Below are positions 32,200 to 43,025 of a DNA stretch of 64,000 nt, piece after piece. Source of the DNA: Acheta domesticus (lineage: Eukaryota; Arthropoda; Insecta; Orthoptera; Gryllidae); assembly GCA_031308135.1 (NCBI GenBank), contig JAHLJT010004567.1, forward strand, positions 32,678,213 to 32,742,212. Direction: 5' to 3'. Each line of letters starts with the position of its first letter. The first letter of the stretch is position 1. The translations under genes and the position numbers were made by a program. The notes beneath the pieces were generated by a model. The model made no database searches. It saw only the letters and a program-made list of their open reading frames with translations, and was not told the DNA's origin.

Positions 32200-33200
32200 T
32201 GTCGCGGGTTTTTTGTAGTTCTTTTGAGCGCTAGTGGAACAACTGACCACTCCGCACCACACCGCGTCGCCGGCGCCCGTCCCGCGGCGTGATTCACGAG
32301 CGGCCTGACACGCGCCGCGTGCACATGACGCCGTCAGACGCACGCGCGCCGCCGCCCCGCCCCCGCTCCGCATCGCCCCCGCCCCGCCTCCGCTCCGCGT
32401 AACCCCCGCTCCGCCTCCGCTCCCGACACCACCCCGCTCCCGACACCACCCCGCCCCGCCCGCCCCCACTCCGCATCGCCCCGCCCCGCCCCCACCCCTC
32501 CCCCACCCCGCCCCCACCCCGCCCCCACCCCGCCCCCGCCAGCCATGTCCAGCACACACCTCACATCGCTTCCGCCGCCTCTTCTCGTCCCGTCCCGGCA
32601 CCGACACCGCCTCGCGGTGCCTTCGCTGGCGCCATCCCCGCCCTGCTGTATCCTTCATCCTCGCCTCGCTCCGTCGTTACCGCCCCGTTTCGTCTCCGCT
32701 TCCGACAACCTCCGCCCCGTCCCCTTCTTGTCTCACTCCGTTGCGACACGGCCACAGCCTCGCGTTGCCTCCGTTGGCGCCATCCCCGCCCTGTCCTATC
32801 CCTCCGACCCTCTTCGCCATCTTCACCCCGCTCCCCTTCCCCGGTCCGCTGCGACCCAGTCACCGCCCCCACTTCACTTTCGCTGTCCATCCTTCACCCC
32901 TTCTCCCCGACTCGTTCCGTCTGCCTTTCGACTCACCCTGTCCTCATCACAACTGTTTTCCCTTCCTGCCCCTCTGCTTGACCTGTTGTAATACCCTCCC
33001 GACCCTTGTTTGTGCCCACCCACCTCTGTCCTCACCACATCGCGACCAGCCCCTCTCTCCCTTCACTGTGAGGATACTCGCGCTCTGCTGCAGTGCAACC
33101 GAGTGCATCGGCTTCTGCCTCCCTGCGATCGACGCTTCGCAGTGGCGATTTCGCTGCTCTGCCGCTCACTGATCCCTGCCTTTCCGCTACCGCTTGCACA
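32200..33200. repeat. C-rich block with CCCCGCCCCCGCTCCG minisatellite
   Basis: A CpG-rich lead to 32330 passes into about 210 bases of degenerate CCCCGCTCCGCCTCCGCTCC/CCCCACCCCGCCCCCAC repeats. About 650 bases of C/T-rich, G-poor sequence follow and grade back to normal. Within it, blocks near 32600-32650 and 32740-32800 repeat (GCCTCGCG, GCCATCCCCGCCCTG). Minus frames are Gly/Arg-rich; none is coding. Confidence 0.8.
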
Positions 33201-33411
33201 TTCTCGTCTCGAGGGAGGAGAACAGAAAAAGATAATAAACATGGTACTTCGTTCTCCCCTCAAAATCAACTAGAATTGAACCCGATGCTTAGTATTGTCA
33301 GCATATCTACAGATAGACAAGTGCATGTAGTGTTCAGAGATACATTCGAGTGACTTAATGTACTAATGGAGTTTGGGACACACTTTTATCACCATCTCTT
33401 ACTTCTACATT
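33201..33411. other. AT-rich spacer
   Basis: Nothing recognised. Confidence 0.6.
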
Positions 33412-33662
33412 TCTGTGGTCACGGGGTAAAAGTTCTTGAGTCAATTTTTGGCAAAATTGAGTTAAGTACTGAAAATATATGGTAAGTATCTATATTTTAT
33501 TTTAGTAAAACGATCCAATTAAAATGTTGCCTCCATAACCGAAAAAAAAATGCTTTGGGAAATGGCTTTGGGCATACGAAAAAGCGTTGTCTCAATAATC
33601 TAGCCCTTGTTTTCTCCAAACTACGATTTTTGACGTAAGAACTTTTACCCCGTGACCACAGA
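33412..33662. mobile_element. Inverted-repeat element with 26-33-bp ends
   Basis: The left end TCTGTGGTCACGGGGTAAAA plus GTTCTTGAGTCAA matches the reverse complement of the right end (TCTGTGGTCACGGGGTAAAA, GTTCTTACGTCAA). Total 251 bp, AT-rich interior, no ORF. The duplication of the target is unclear (TT on the left, TT on the right). A MITE unrelated to the family at 8489. Confidence 0.85.
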
Positions 33663-33719
33663 TTTGTCTTGTTTAGGTAGCGATTGGCGAGTAGTGTACA
33701 ATCCATCATGTGGATCATA

Positions 33720-34045
33720 ACCGGTGTTTTCCATCCAGTTCACTCTCTTCCCTTCGCGCCTTGAGGTTGGAGCAGTGTTCGCGTCCAGTGCACTGCGGCC
33801 GCCGTGTGGTGTGGATGTGGCGGTGCGTGGCGTGGCGTGGTTAGCTGGCTGTGGGAGGGCGGGGCGCCGCCGGTGGCAGCAACAGCAGCTGGGCTGCGGT
33901 CAGCGGCGTGAGCGATCGCTGGGCCCCGGGGCACGGAACAACCTTGGGGGCTTATCCGCCTGCCGCCTTGCACGTTCACTCGCTGCGTGGTTGCACTGCG
34001 TTGACCGAAACGGACGTGCACGAAGAAACAAAGACCCCGCGTTTC
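33720..34045. promoter_or_regulatory. GC-rich block
   Basis: Moderately CpG-rich mixed sequence with GTGGATGTGGCGGTGCGTGG and GGCAGCAACAGCAGCTGGG. Frames are open on both strands. It ends just before a MITE. Confidence 0.35.
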
Positions 34046-34060
34046 TATACTTCGGTTTTT

Positions 34061-34240
34061 CTATAGTGGCCGATGACATTAGGTCATTGTTCTGCCTTAT
34101 AAAAGAATATTTTTAACAGTAGTAAACACATGTCCTGAGGCCATGAGCCCAATTGAGATGGACGTTCCCGAATTAATTAAAAAGATTCATTTTATATGGT
34201 AGGAGGTGTAATAATGACCTAATGTCATTGGCCACTGTAG
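34061..34240. mobile_element. Inverted-repeat element with about 33-bp ends
   Basis: The left end CTATAGTGGCCGATGACATT AGGTCATT matches the reverse complement of the right end (CTACAGTGGCCAATGACATT AGGTCATT). Pairing extends outward through TTTTT. About 180 bp, AT-rich centre, no ORF. A distinct MITE type. Confidence 0.85.
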
Positions 34241-34245
34241 AAAAA

Positions 34246-36070
34246 TTGAAGTATATGTCGTGTATTTGTCTGAACCCTACCTTCATTTTGGTACCTACAT
34301 TTTGTTTGTCACTTGATGTCCAAAGATGTGGGTGCAAAATTTTGCCCAACGAATCTTTAAAAAGATTACCGGTTTGTAATAATACAACTGCTACCTGCGT
34401 CGCAATTATTATTACTTGAACATTTTAATACAATTATAAATTCACTAAGAACATAAAAGTATAGATAAATCTATTTTGGATGTTTATCCAATTTTTTTGA
34501 AGACTCTTTACTCTCCTTTGTTCGAATCCTTTGAAAAAAATTATCCACTGCCCTGCACTGAGTTACAGCAACATATTAGCGACTTGTGCTAAATACAAGT
34601 CGACAGTGGAACACTTTCTTCTGTTTTCCAAACTCTAATCAATTCTGTCTAATTTATGTCTGATGTGTACCAAAATGTACCACGCAGGCAAAAATTGACC
34701 CCAGAAAAAGTTAAAAAGAGAGGAAATTGAAGAAAGAAAATGAAATCTATTTTTAAATTTACTCTGTGGAACTCTTTACAAATAAGAAGCTTCTTAAAAT
34801 CAAAGAAATGTTGTTTCTTTTACAATCATTTACAGACCTTATTGCAGATGTTAACGAAATACGTACAAAATCAAATTTCGCTTTTTCAACTGAGAACGTG
34901 AAGGATTCAAACAATATTTTTCCCAGTTCCCAGTTCAAGGATCATTTCTATAAATGGCCTTGTGATTAACATTCACTTTCCATCTGCTTCATCTCCTGCA
35001 ATTTCCAAGCCAAAAACGATATTAAGGCAGCTCGAAAGGAAGAAATATCACATAGTAATTCTGTTGCTTACGTGATCATCTCAACTTGTCCCTTCTAATC
35101 TACTGAGCAGATCTCTGGGGGGATGACGTGATTGGAACGGAACGACTGAAATGCGGCGAGACGTTTACAAATCTGATGTTACCTCGCGAGTGTAATTGGC
35201 GTCGTCAGTGTCTCAAGGCTGCCTATCGCTCTCCAGGAGATTCCTTTGTATCTCCTTTGCTCAGCAGGCGAATAAACTGGTAATTTCGTGGACCATTAGC
35301 TGTCAGTCTCTTGCAGGCGGAGTGGCGGTTCCCACGGCGCCGCTGTTCCTGCACTGTTTTCTTGTGCTTTTTTTCTCCTCGTTGGATGCTCTCCCTCCGG
35401 GGGTGGGGGGTGACGTGTCATCGCTGTTGTCATGATTCACCTCATTTGAAGACTGATGCCTCGAGCTGCATTTTTCGACTGGCTGTGGTCCAGTTCGTTA
35501 AGGCGGCGGTCGAAAATAGAATAAAATGTCTACACAAAGAATAACATTCAATGGGTTTAATATTCATATTACATATTACAAAATGTGGAATGGACTTACA
35601 TGTTCTAACAAATGTTATTGAAATCGGTAATGAAGAGGATCCAATTTGATTGTGTGAAAGATAAGAGGGCTCCGGACATGCAGTGGTTTCGTCTTCGAAG
35701 AATGTCAAGTGATGTAAACATTTTTTTAAAATTTAGATAGTCTAAAAGTTAGAATGTCCTATGTCTTCTGCAACTTTATAAGATCTGATTTTCTAATAAT
35801 TTTCATGTTAGTACGTAGTGTAGTGTCATAATTTTGTATTGTAGTATTATTTCCTTAATTATTGCACTTTGTTATACGTGTAAACATTTGGATCAAAATC
35901 AATAAAATTTCATTGGAGTTGAGTTTCTCAAGTATCTTGTGAGATGTCGACAAGACGATATCATTCATGTGGTATAGGACAACGCATTCGTGAATTGGAA
36001 ATGCTGTAGATGACAAAGGAGAAGAATATTACAGTTAACAGAGTTCAGAAATGTTCTGCGTTTCGAACCA
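34246..36070. other. AT-leaning non-coding stretch
   Basis: Nearly 2 kb without recognised repeats. Short frames (34222-34419, 34766-34969, 35196-35435, 35442-35708 minus) have no support. A short GC-leaning patch at 35300-35430 is unremarkable. Confidence 0.5.
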
Positions 36071-36235
36071 CTGTAAACTGACGCGTCTGCCCAGTAGCCG
36101 CCGTCTGAAACAGAAAGACGCCGCTTCTTGCCACGCGGCGGTAACGATGTAATAATTGAGCCGTAATGAGGCGAAATGACGCAAGGACTGGAGGCGTCCG
36201 GAAGATGAGGGCGTAATGACGGGGTTGCGGAGCCG
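36070..36235. promoter_or_regulatory. Candidate regulatory segment beside a GC block
   Basis: Contains TAATAATTG (about 36150), TAATGA at 36164 and again at 36214, AAATGACGCAAGG, and CpG-rich spacers. AT-cored homeodomain-type sites in a CpG-rich setting are unlikely from composition alone. It lies directly upstream of the G-rich minisatellite. Confidence 0.25.
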
Positions 36236-36239
36236 CGAG

Positions 36240-36600
36240 GCGACGGGATGCCGTGGCTAGGGAGGGGCAGGGGCGAGGGTGGAGGCTGGGATGAGGGCAA
36301 GGGCGAGGGTGAGGGCGTGGGCAGGGGAGAGGGCGTGGGCGGGGAGAGGGCGTGGGCGGGGGAGAGGGCGAGGGCGGGGGAGTGGGCGAGGGCGGGGGAG
36401 AGGGTGAGGGCAGGGATGAGGGCGAGGGCGAGTGTTAGGGCGAGTGTGAGGGCGAGGGCGGGAGCGAGGGCGGGAGCGAGGGCGGGAGCGAGGGCGGGAG
36501 CGAGGGCGAGGGCGGGAGCAAGGGCGTGGGCGAGGGCGGGAGAGAGAGCGTGGGGTGTGGTCCTCTCGCTTTCGTTATCGCTCGCCACGCTCTACGCGCG
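36240..36600. repeat. G-rich minisatellite (GGGCGAGGGCGGGAGCGA)
   Basis: Degenerate 6-, 12- and 18-bp units of GGGCGAGGGC, GGGCGGGAGCGA and GGGGAGAGGGCGTGGGC on the + strand. It produces an Ala/Leu/Pro-rich minus frame (35965-36588) and a Gly/Arg/Glu plus frame, neither coding. Confidence 0.9.
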
Positions 36601-36889
36601 TGCGTCAGTGTTGAGGTTTTATCGATAGTTCTTGTCGATTAACTTCCGTCGTTGGAAATACCCGAACCGTTCACAGCTGCAATGTTTTGCGAACTTCAAT
36701 CTGCGTCTATGATGATAAGCGATCGCTGGTGATGCTCTGGAATTTACGGAATTGCTTCATTCATTTTCCATTTTTTGGTAATGGGCCACATTGATAAACC
36801 TGACGTGTTCTCATGTGAATAGGAATTTCGCTCCAAGGGAATTGTGCGGCTTCTGCCAACTACGGTTACGTCAATATTTTTCTATTCAG
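36601..36889. other. Unique spacer
   Basis: Nothing recognised until the acceptor-like tract that ends at 36889. Confidence 0.5.
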
Positions 36890-37056
36890 GTGTATGACGT
36901 ATGGGCCACTACGAGCCCCTGCATCAGCACGATCTAGGTGTGGCCTGGCTTTCTTCTACTAACACAGAACTGAGCGCGATGAGCTTGCGCTTATCCAACA
37001 TAATATGTACCATGACGGGTGTGTGCTCATGCCACCTCGGCGCGATCAATGGGTGA
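36890..37056 (+). other. Acceptor-like site followed by a 51-codon frame
   Basis: CAATATTTTTCTATTCAG ends at 36889 and fits a 3' splice site. An ATG at 36901 opens 51 codons (MGHYEPLHQHDLGVAWL...) to TGA at 37054. The ATG context is ordinary and the peptide is not recognised. It might be a 5' exon whose next exon lies further right, or chance. Confidence 0.15.
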
Positions 37057-37778
37057 TTAGTAGGTACTACGGCGGCTGCATCTGAAGGAACGGCTCAGCC
37101 GGAGAGGGGACGTCTTTAGGCACTGACATTGCAAACTCGTACTCTAATAGCTGCCTAATCATATCATTTGAGGGCAACTTGGTGTTTCATTGTTCCATGT
37201 AAAGGAAGAACGTCGTGTATTTCGAAATGTGCATTCATGAAATGCATAACGTTTGTTGAAATAAACTTAATTACGGGTATTATAGTTTATTTAATGGGAG
37301 ATAACTGGCCGTCATATTAGGAAAATAAGATGGTAAACAGACATGTAATATTTCACAGCCAAGATCCGCTTTAAGAGAATGAAGCTAATAGCAGCAAATA
37401 AATAGCATTGGCCAGCCCTTCAGACAAAGACAGATCGTACGCTACCTAAGAAATTAATACTGGAGTGGGCAGCATTTGTCGGGGATAAGAATAGAGCCAG
37501 TCGAAAAGAAGATGAAGGGATAGTACAATTTGTTAGTCGGTCGTAGGCGGCTCTTCACAGGCAGTAGCTGATTGCGAAGAAGGGGATGTAGCACTCTATC
37601 TAAGTGCATCATGATGCCCACACAAAAGGACTAATGGACTAGTAATATTTCAATCTCGGAGATGCGGTCCTTCTTTCTGTCGGACAATAGGCGGCCTCTT
37701 CTTTGAGATGGTGTCACAGCAGATGTGAATACTAAACGAACACTCTCTCATCTCTACATGTCATATGCGGATAACTAA
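37057..37778. other. Balanced-composition stretch, possibly old transposon
   Basis: Composition is less AT-rich than most spacers, with no simple repeats. I see no second copy in the window. It may be decayed mobile-element sequence continuing into the open frame at 37779. Confidence 0.35.
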
Positions 37779-38024
37779 CACCGCTCAGAGTTTTTTAACG
37801 GACCGTATGGAAATCTGATTTGTACACAAAGGCATTGTAAGCGTATCCTGAAGGTACAACACGCCTCATTTACTCCTCGGGCGTTCGCCAGAATCATCGA
37901 CTTCAAGGCCGAGAGCCAAAATTGTGGTATGTGCCCTCAAACCCACTACTACCAAATTCATGGGTTCGACAACCACAAAGGTATTGAAAGTCACGTTTTA
38001 CAATTCCTTTCAAGATTTCGTAAG
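37779..38024 (+). other. Open frame ending at a consensus splice donor
   Basis: The frame is stop-free for 82 codons after TAA at 37776 and ends ...FLSRFRK exactly at AAG|GTAAGT (donor GT at 38025), in phase 0. The peptide includes Cys/His-rich parts (CTQRHCKRIL, QNCGMCPQTHYYQIHGF). An internal acceptor-like AG at 37890-37891 (after a pyrimidine-rich tract) would give a 133-bp exon. No ATG lies upstream in frame. I recognise no domain. A run of this length is common by chance; the perfect donor at its end makes it worth noting. Confidence 0.2.
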
Positions 38025-38049
38025 GTAAGTAAAGCGTCGGCCCTGTATT

Positions 38050-38330
38050 AAGTTTTCACGTCTGCCGAAGTCTGAAAGCGAACCGATTAGTGGCTTATAC
38101 GGAACGCAAATCGATTTCGCTCTCCGGCTACCCGGCGCCGCTGCTTCCCGATTCCAACTTCCGCGCGGAGTGTTGGCAGAGTGCTGCTGCACTCTCCCAA
38201 AGGCAGGTTTCGGATGTCGGCGCCGCCCGCGCCCCCAGGGACCAAGGCCCTGCTCTTTGCGCTCCCCTGCGTGGGCGATCGCGCGCTCTCCGCAGCGCGA
38301 GACGAAAGGGTGTGTGTGTGTGAGAGAGAG
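38050..38330. promoter_or_regulatory. GC-rich block
   Basis: Mixed CpG-containing sequence, with GGCGCCGCCCGCGCCCCCAG near 38220 and a short GT/GA microsatellite at 38310-38335. Frames on both strands are compositional. Confidence 0.35.
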
Positions 38331-39049
38331 AGAGTGAGTGGGGGTGGGAGATAGGCCAGAGGCTCGATTGAGTGCGATGGTGATAAAATTTGACGAGGGA
38401 GAGGTGAGCAAAGGGGTGGACCATCAAAGTTAATTATTTTACGGTTCATGCTGGAAGAGGAGTTTACTAGGCGAGATGCCTTTCAATGATGTCCTCCTAG
38501 TAATACTAGTAGTGCGTAGATCCCATGTGAATCTTCGTTATCCTACTGCTGGTGTGCCAGTCATTTGTTCGCTGCTCACTCGAACTGCCTCTTCCCTTTA
38601 TTTGTGATATCGTGTTTTAGCTTCTTCCATTGGTTTCTGTTTTAAACACACTTTATGCTGTTCAGCCACTGATTTTCCAAGGGTTCTGTTCTCATGATAT
38701 TCCCAAAATATTTTAGTTTTAATTTAATTGTTTTTTCTTCTAGAGAAAGTTCTGAATTTATTTTTTCCAAATGACCGCCCACTTATCTTGCTTTACCACC
38801 CAACTATTTCGCATGACTACGTATTAAAAAAATACCTATGCAGTATTTATTATAATCTTTGTGATAATATATTTTTAAATAGAAAAAAAAACGATATTTT
38901 TCTGTACTATAGTCAACATATTAACTTACTGTCACAATCAAAATGATCCAAAGGATTCCATACGAATTAAAGCTTTTCTGTTACCTCTTGACGATGAAGG
39001 CGAAATGTCCCTAACAGAAATTAGCATCATCCGGCCAAAGCTTTTATCA
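38331..39049. other. AT-rich spacer
   Basis: One AT-rich chance frame (38728-38946). Nothing recognised. Confidence 0.55.
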
Positions 39050-39430
39050 TGGGGAAGACAAGAGAACTGTGAAGCCAGGGAAAGAGGGATTGTGAGAGGC
39101 GAGTGGGGGAAGGGCGGGATAAAACAGGGCCCGGCGGGCCTCAGGGCAGGCGGCGGCGGCGACGGCGGCGGCGCGCCGTAATAGAATAAGTTTCACGCCG
39201 GGCGCGGCGCTGCGCGGCGTCTCCGCGGAAGGGCTCATATTATCGCCGTCGTATTTCGGGGGGCCGAGTCTCAGAAGCGAAGGCAGCGGGAAGTCGGTGG
39301 AAGTGGGTCGACGGCGCCGCCCGTCGAAGGCGCTGCAGTCGGCGCGAGACACGCCTTCGCGAGCGCCCCTGCCGGAAAGAAATTAAGGCGCCCGCGAAAT
39401 GGCTCTCGAAAGGCGGGCGCGGGGCGGAAA
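39050..39430. promoter_or_regulatory. CpG island
   Basis: A mixed-sequence island with GGCGGCGGCGACGGCGGCGG near 39150, several GGGCG boxes, and AT-cored islets (GCCGTAATAGAATAAG, CATATTATCGCCG). The two minus-strand frames (39047-39352, 39240-39440) are unrecognised. Confidence 0.4.
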
Positions 39431-39500
39431 CTAGATTCAAGTGCTAGTCCTGGGAATGAAGGGCCGCTAATTAAAGCCGCAGCGCTTCAAACTACCTTTC
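39431..39500. promoter_or_regulatory. NK2-like and homeodomain-like sites at island edge
   Basis: TCAAGTG at 39437-39443 matches the NK-2/Tinman-type core, and CGCTAATTAAAGC (TAATTA at 39468-39473) is a good generic homeodomain site. Both lie at the border of a CpG island in repeat-free DNA. Suggestive only. Confidence 0.25.
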
Positions 39501-40213
39501 GGAACGTCAGATGCGGGATTGAAGATTTAATATAACGCTAGGTGCCACAAAGTTGAAGTAAATTCTAGAAAGGAGTTTAGTAAGTGGATTTAGCGCAGCT
39601 TTAAATGCCCGCTTTTCTAAAATGCTTATTACCTCCAACTTATTAATATTGATGTAATGTTATTGCCGCCTGTCTGTACGTCAATGTAAATGTCGGTGAT
39701 TACAGAATGTTTGCAATTCCAGAAGTATGCAATTTAATACGAAGGAAAATAATTATTATTTTTTGTCGAGATGCCTTTCCTTCCGCTGTACAAATATTAA
39801 CATGCTTCATGCAAGGCATGAGAGAATACGTGTTTAATGTCGCGAAGTGTACGTATCCGTAGAGATGTTATTTAAAGATGCCACTCAGTTTTCCCCATCT
39901 TAAATAAAATTCCGGTGGTGCGTCAATTCTTTGTGCTTGTACATCAAATAATAAAAGTTTTCACCTCTGTGGAGTTAATAGACTCTCGTTACGAGACTGA
40001 GAAGCACAGAAAGTTTAATGTGTTGAATTAATATTCTCTCTTTATTCTGTAACATGAAGGACAGGAAGTGCGCTTCTGGCTCTGTGTCATCTGCCCAATT
40101 CAAAATTTCACACATCAGAGAAGAGGGTATAATGGATCACAAAAATGGAGTTTCTTAGCCTCAACAAACAAAACTATTAAGAGATCGGATTATGCTACAT
40201 TAACAATTTAATA
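39501..40213. other. AT-rich spacer
   Basis: Nothing recognised. Confidence 0.6.
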
Positions 40214-40359
40214 TATGGTTCAATCCATTTTAAGTAGTCCAGCACTGGTCGCTCGATCATTTCGAAAAAAAATCATATTTTGTACATAAATTTCCTTATG
40301 TGTTGGCTGTTCAAAAACATGTATTAAATTCTAGACCACTTAAAATGGATTGACCCATA
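40214..40359. mobile_element. Short inverted-repeat element
   Basis: The left end TATGGTTCAATCCATTTTAAGTAGTC pairs with the right end, whose reverse complement is TATGGGTCAATCCATTTTAAGTGGTC (26 bp, 2-3 differences). 146 bp in all, AT-rich interior, no ORF. A third unrelated MITE type. Confidence 0.8.
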
Positions 40360-40744
40360 AGCAATGTGGGATATTTGTGAGTGTGTGTTACAGTTAATGG
40401 GAATTTTCTCTTTTATAATGAAGCTAGGCTGCAGTTATGCAAATGACTAGAGTGGGGCTCCAGTTACTCTTTCTATCCAGGTTACAATCTCATTGTGAGA
40501 AGCAGTTGCTTGATATTGGTTTAGACGCACTATATAGCAAGTAATGCGTACAAATAAGTCCTTTTAATTTTACTACGTCTAGTTCATTGAACGAAGTTGA
40601 AATAACTAATTCATATATGACCTCATGATGCCACTTGTCCTTCTGCTTTTTAATTTTAACTACTCAGCTCTGCCCAGAAAAATGCTGTTACAGTTTTTCC
40701 TACTTGTTATACTTTCTCGTAAGTTTGTTTACGTATTCATTAAT
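40360..40744. other. AT-rich spacer
   Basis: Nothing recognised. Confidence 0.6.
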
Positions 40745-41035
40745 TGATAACACGCGGTCGCTCGTAAGAAACTGCGTTTCGCGGCTGCTCCGTGCGGTGA
40801 GGGAAGATGGAGAGGGAGGGGAGGTCGGGGAGGGGGGGGCGGCCGCGCGTGGCTCGCTGACCGCCGCCGCCAGAGGTCACGGCCTCTGCGGCGGCCGCTG
40901 GAGGAGAAGGGGAGGGGCAGAGGTCTTCGGCATTTCCGCTTCTGCCCGCGCGGCGCGCTGCCTCCGCGTCCACACCTCGGCACGGCGCCTCACGCACGTC
41001 CAAGTAGTCTCGCGGCCGAACACTCCGGGGCTTAT
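40745..41035. promoter_or_regulatory. CpG island
   Basis: Mixed CpG-rich sequence: GGGGAGGGGGGGGCGGCCGCG near 40828, CCGCCGCCGCC, GCGGCGGCCGC. Plus and minus frames are open together. It could be a promoter island. Confidence 0.4.
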
Positions 41036-41540
41036 AATTTCTTTGAAATGCTTGTGAAGTAATGCATTTTGTGAAACTGACGACTATTGTGCACATTTGC
41101 CTATTGTTTTAATGTACAAAGAGCGGTGAAGACCCTCGAATTCGAAACTGAAGGAAACAGAAACTGGCTTGTTCTGATTCACAAGAGAGTAAGAATAAAA
41201 TGTTAATGAGATTCAAGCGATTTCTTTTATGAAGTTAATAATAGGTGTTATAAAAATATTAGTATATTTCTTTTTTGATGTTCTGTCGTACAGATGGGTC
41301 GAGTTGTAGGGACACTTCTTGTTAGGAGATTTTCTCTTTTTTTGCCGGTACAGTGTATTTGGAGTTCATTGAGAATTGCATGAAAAGCAGAACGGGTAAC
41401 AAAAGTTACAAATATTTCCTTCTTGGATTTTTTTATTTAGAAATGAAGTTTCCATTATTCCAAATTTATCAGATCATTTTCTAAAGAAATACAAACTGCA
41501 TTTCGAGTTAACGAGGTTTGACTCTAACTTGGTCAGTTGT
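41036..41540. other. AT-rich spacer
   Basis: Nothing recognised. Confidence 0.6.
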
Positions 41541-41785
41541 CGGTTCGAATCGTGCGGCCTTGCGCCGCCGAAAGCCGCCCACGTGACGTTGCGTGAACGG
41601 GCCAATTGCCTGGAAATAGCCGAGCGCTCCGCCGCGTGGAGCCCGCAGCCTCCTGCGGCGCGGGGACCCACCGGATGTCGCCACTTTGCGTGGGGCCACG
41701 CCCCCCTTAGGGCGCCGCGGGCCTCCCCCCTGCCCCCCCCCAGAAAAGAGGCGGTGGTAGTGACGGGGGAAGGAGGATTTTAAAA
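41541..41785. promoter_or_regulatory. CpG-rich block
   Basis: Mixed sequence with CCACGTGACGTTGCGTGAAC (an E box and CRE-like TGACGT) and a C-rich stretch ending CCCCCCCCCAG near 41738. Function unknown. Confidence 0.35.
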
Positions 41786-42039
41786 AAATATTTCATTTTA
41801 TTGCCCATACTGTAAATAGGTTTAAAATTTAAAAAAAGCTGCACATATGAATGAATGGCTAACAATTAGTACTTCACCTAAGCTTACATTAATTCATAGA
41901 ATGAGGAAACCATGCTGGTACGTCATATATTTTTTTCTCAGTTTGAAAATATTTTTAGGAATCTACGACATGGATATTTATTTGTGATCCGAGTATAATG
42001 AATGAGTTTTTACATGCTTAGAACAGATAGGTCAGAATT
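41786..42039. other. AT-rich spacer
   Basis: Nothing recognised. Confidence 0.6.
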
Positions 42040-42480
42040 TCCGTAAGGTGAAGAGGCAGTGGCGTTGGTGGCGCTAGAGGAAGGAAGCGATTACGGGGGG
42101 GGGGGGTGAGAAGCCAGAGGCGGTGGGGATGGCGGCAGTGGCTGATGAGAGGGCGGGGGCGGGAGTTGACTCTGATCTTGAGATGACGGTGGCGCTGGTG
42201 GTGGCGAAGGCGGGGGCAGAGGCGGTGTCGGGTTGCATGGCCCACGACCTCAAATCGTGGCTGCTAATTCGCCGGGCGCCCGGTCGGCGAGAGGGTCACT
42301 GACCCCGAGTGCGAGTTAGCTGCCTCGTAATCCCGGGTTAATGAGAGGAGACGAATACGTGCTACGTGCTCGCCCGACAGCATTTGATGGATGTGATCCG
42401 CGCGCCCGAGAACGAATGGAGCTCCTTTGTAGAGTCCACGCCATTGTGAATAGAGTGGTTGATTGTTAATGCCCGACGCT
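42040..42480. promoter_or_regulatory. G-rich patch then mixed regulatory-like sequence
   Basis: 42045-42235 is a degenerate GGTGGCG/GGCAGAGGCGGTG repeat with a G run near 42094. 42240-42350 is mixed, with GCTAATTCGCC, a K50-type TAATCC within CGTAATCCCGGG, and GGTTAATGAG. The second part could be regulatory; no coding evidence. Confidence 0.3.
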
Positions 42481-42829
42481 ACTTCGCCACATACGCGTTT
42501 CTGTTCGGTAATAAATGTAATAATAATTTCCAAATGGCATTGCTCATTGCTAAGTAAGCGTTCAAATGAAATACCTACATTTTTATTTTGAGATAATATA
42601 TTCAATTACGTATCTATTTATATATATAGAAAGAATATATATATTTTATAGAAATTGCTTAATTTCCAATATCATTGCCTTTATTCTTTATCTCCTGAAT
42701 TACAAAGCCATTCCAGAAATATCTGTATTTCCATTAGTTTGTTTTTATCCTTGCCTTTTCCCGTTTCTACGTGGTCGACGCTAAAGGGGGGCGGGCTCAG
42801 TTTTTATTACTTTTCCACACTTTCCATTT
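42481..42829. other. AT-rich spacer
   Basis: TATATATATAG runs near 42620-42650. Nothing else recognised. Confidence 0.6.
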
Positions 42830-43025
42830 TTATACGGATTTTGCGATGTTTTTACGGCTCGATTCCCTTCCTAATGCCAACCACAGTGAACACACAAGCT
42901 TATTACACATAGACAAAACACAATCACGAAACACACGCAAAGACGCCCGCGGCGGGATTGGAACCCATGATCCTTCGGTCTGAGATCGCCACGGCACTAC
43001 TGATTGGGCGATCTCAGTTACCCGG
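42830..43025 (-). mobile_element. SINE family A-like, minus strand
   Basis: On the minus strand the head reads AATCAGTAGTGCCGTGGCGA, then GACCGAAGGATCATGGGTTC and CAATCCCGC, closely matching the head at 7498. The body differs: GCATTAGGAAGGGAATCGAG, then CCGTAAAAACATCGCAAAATCC, a motif widespread in invertebrate retroelements. Shared head with different body suggests related but distinct subfamilies. Confidence 0.7.
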
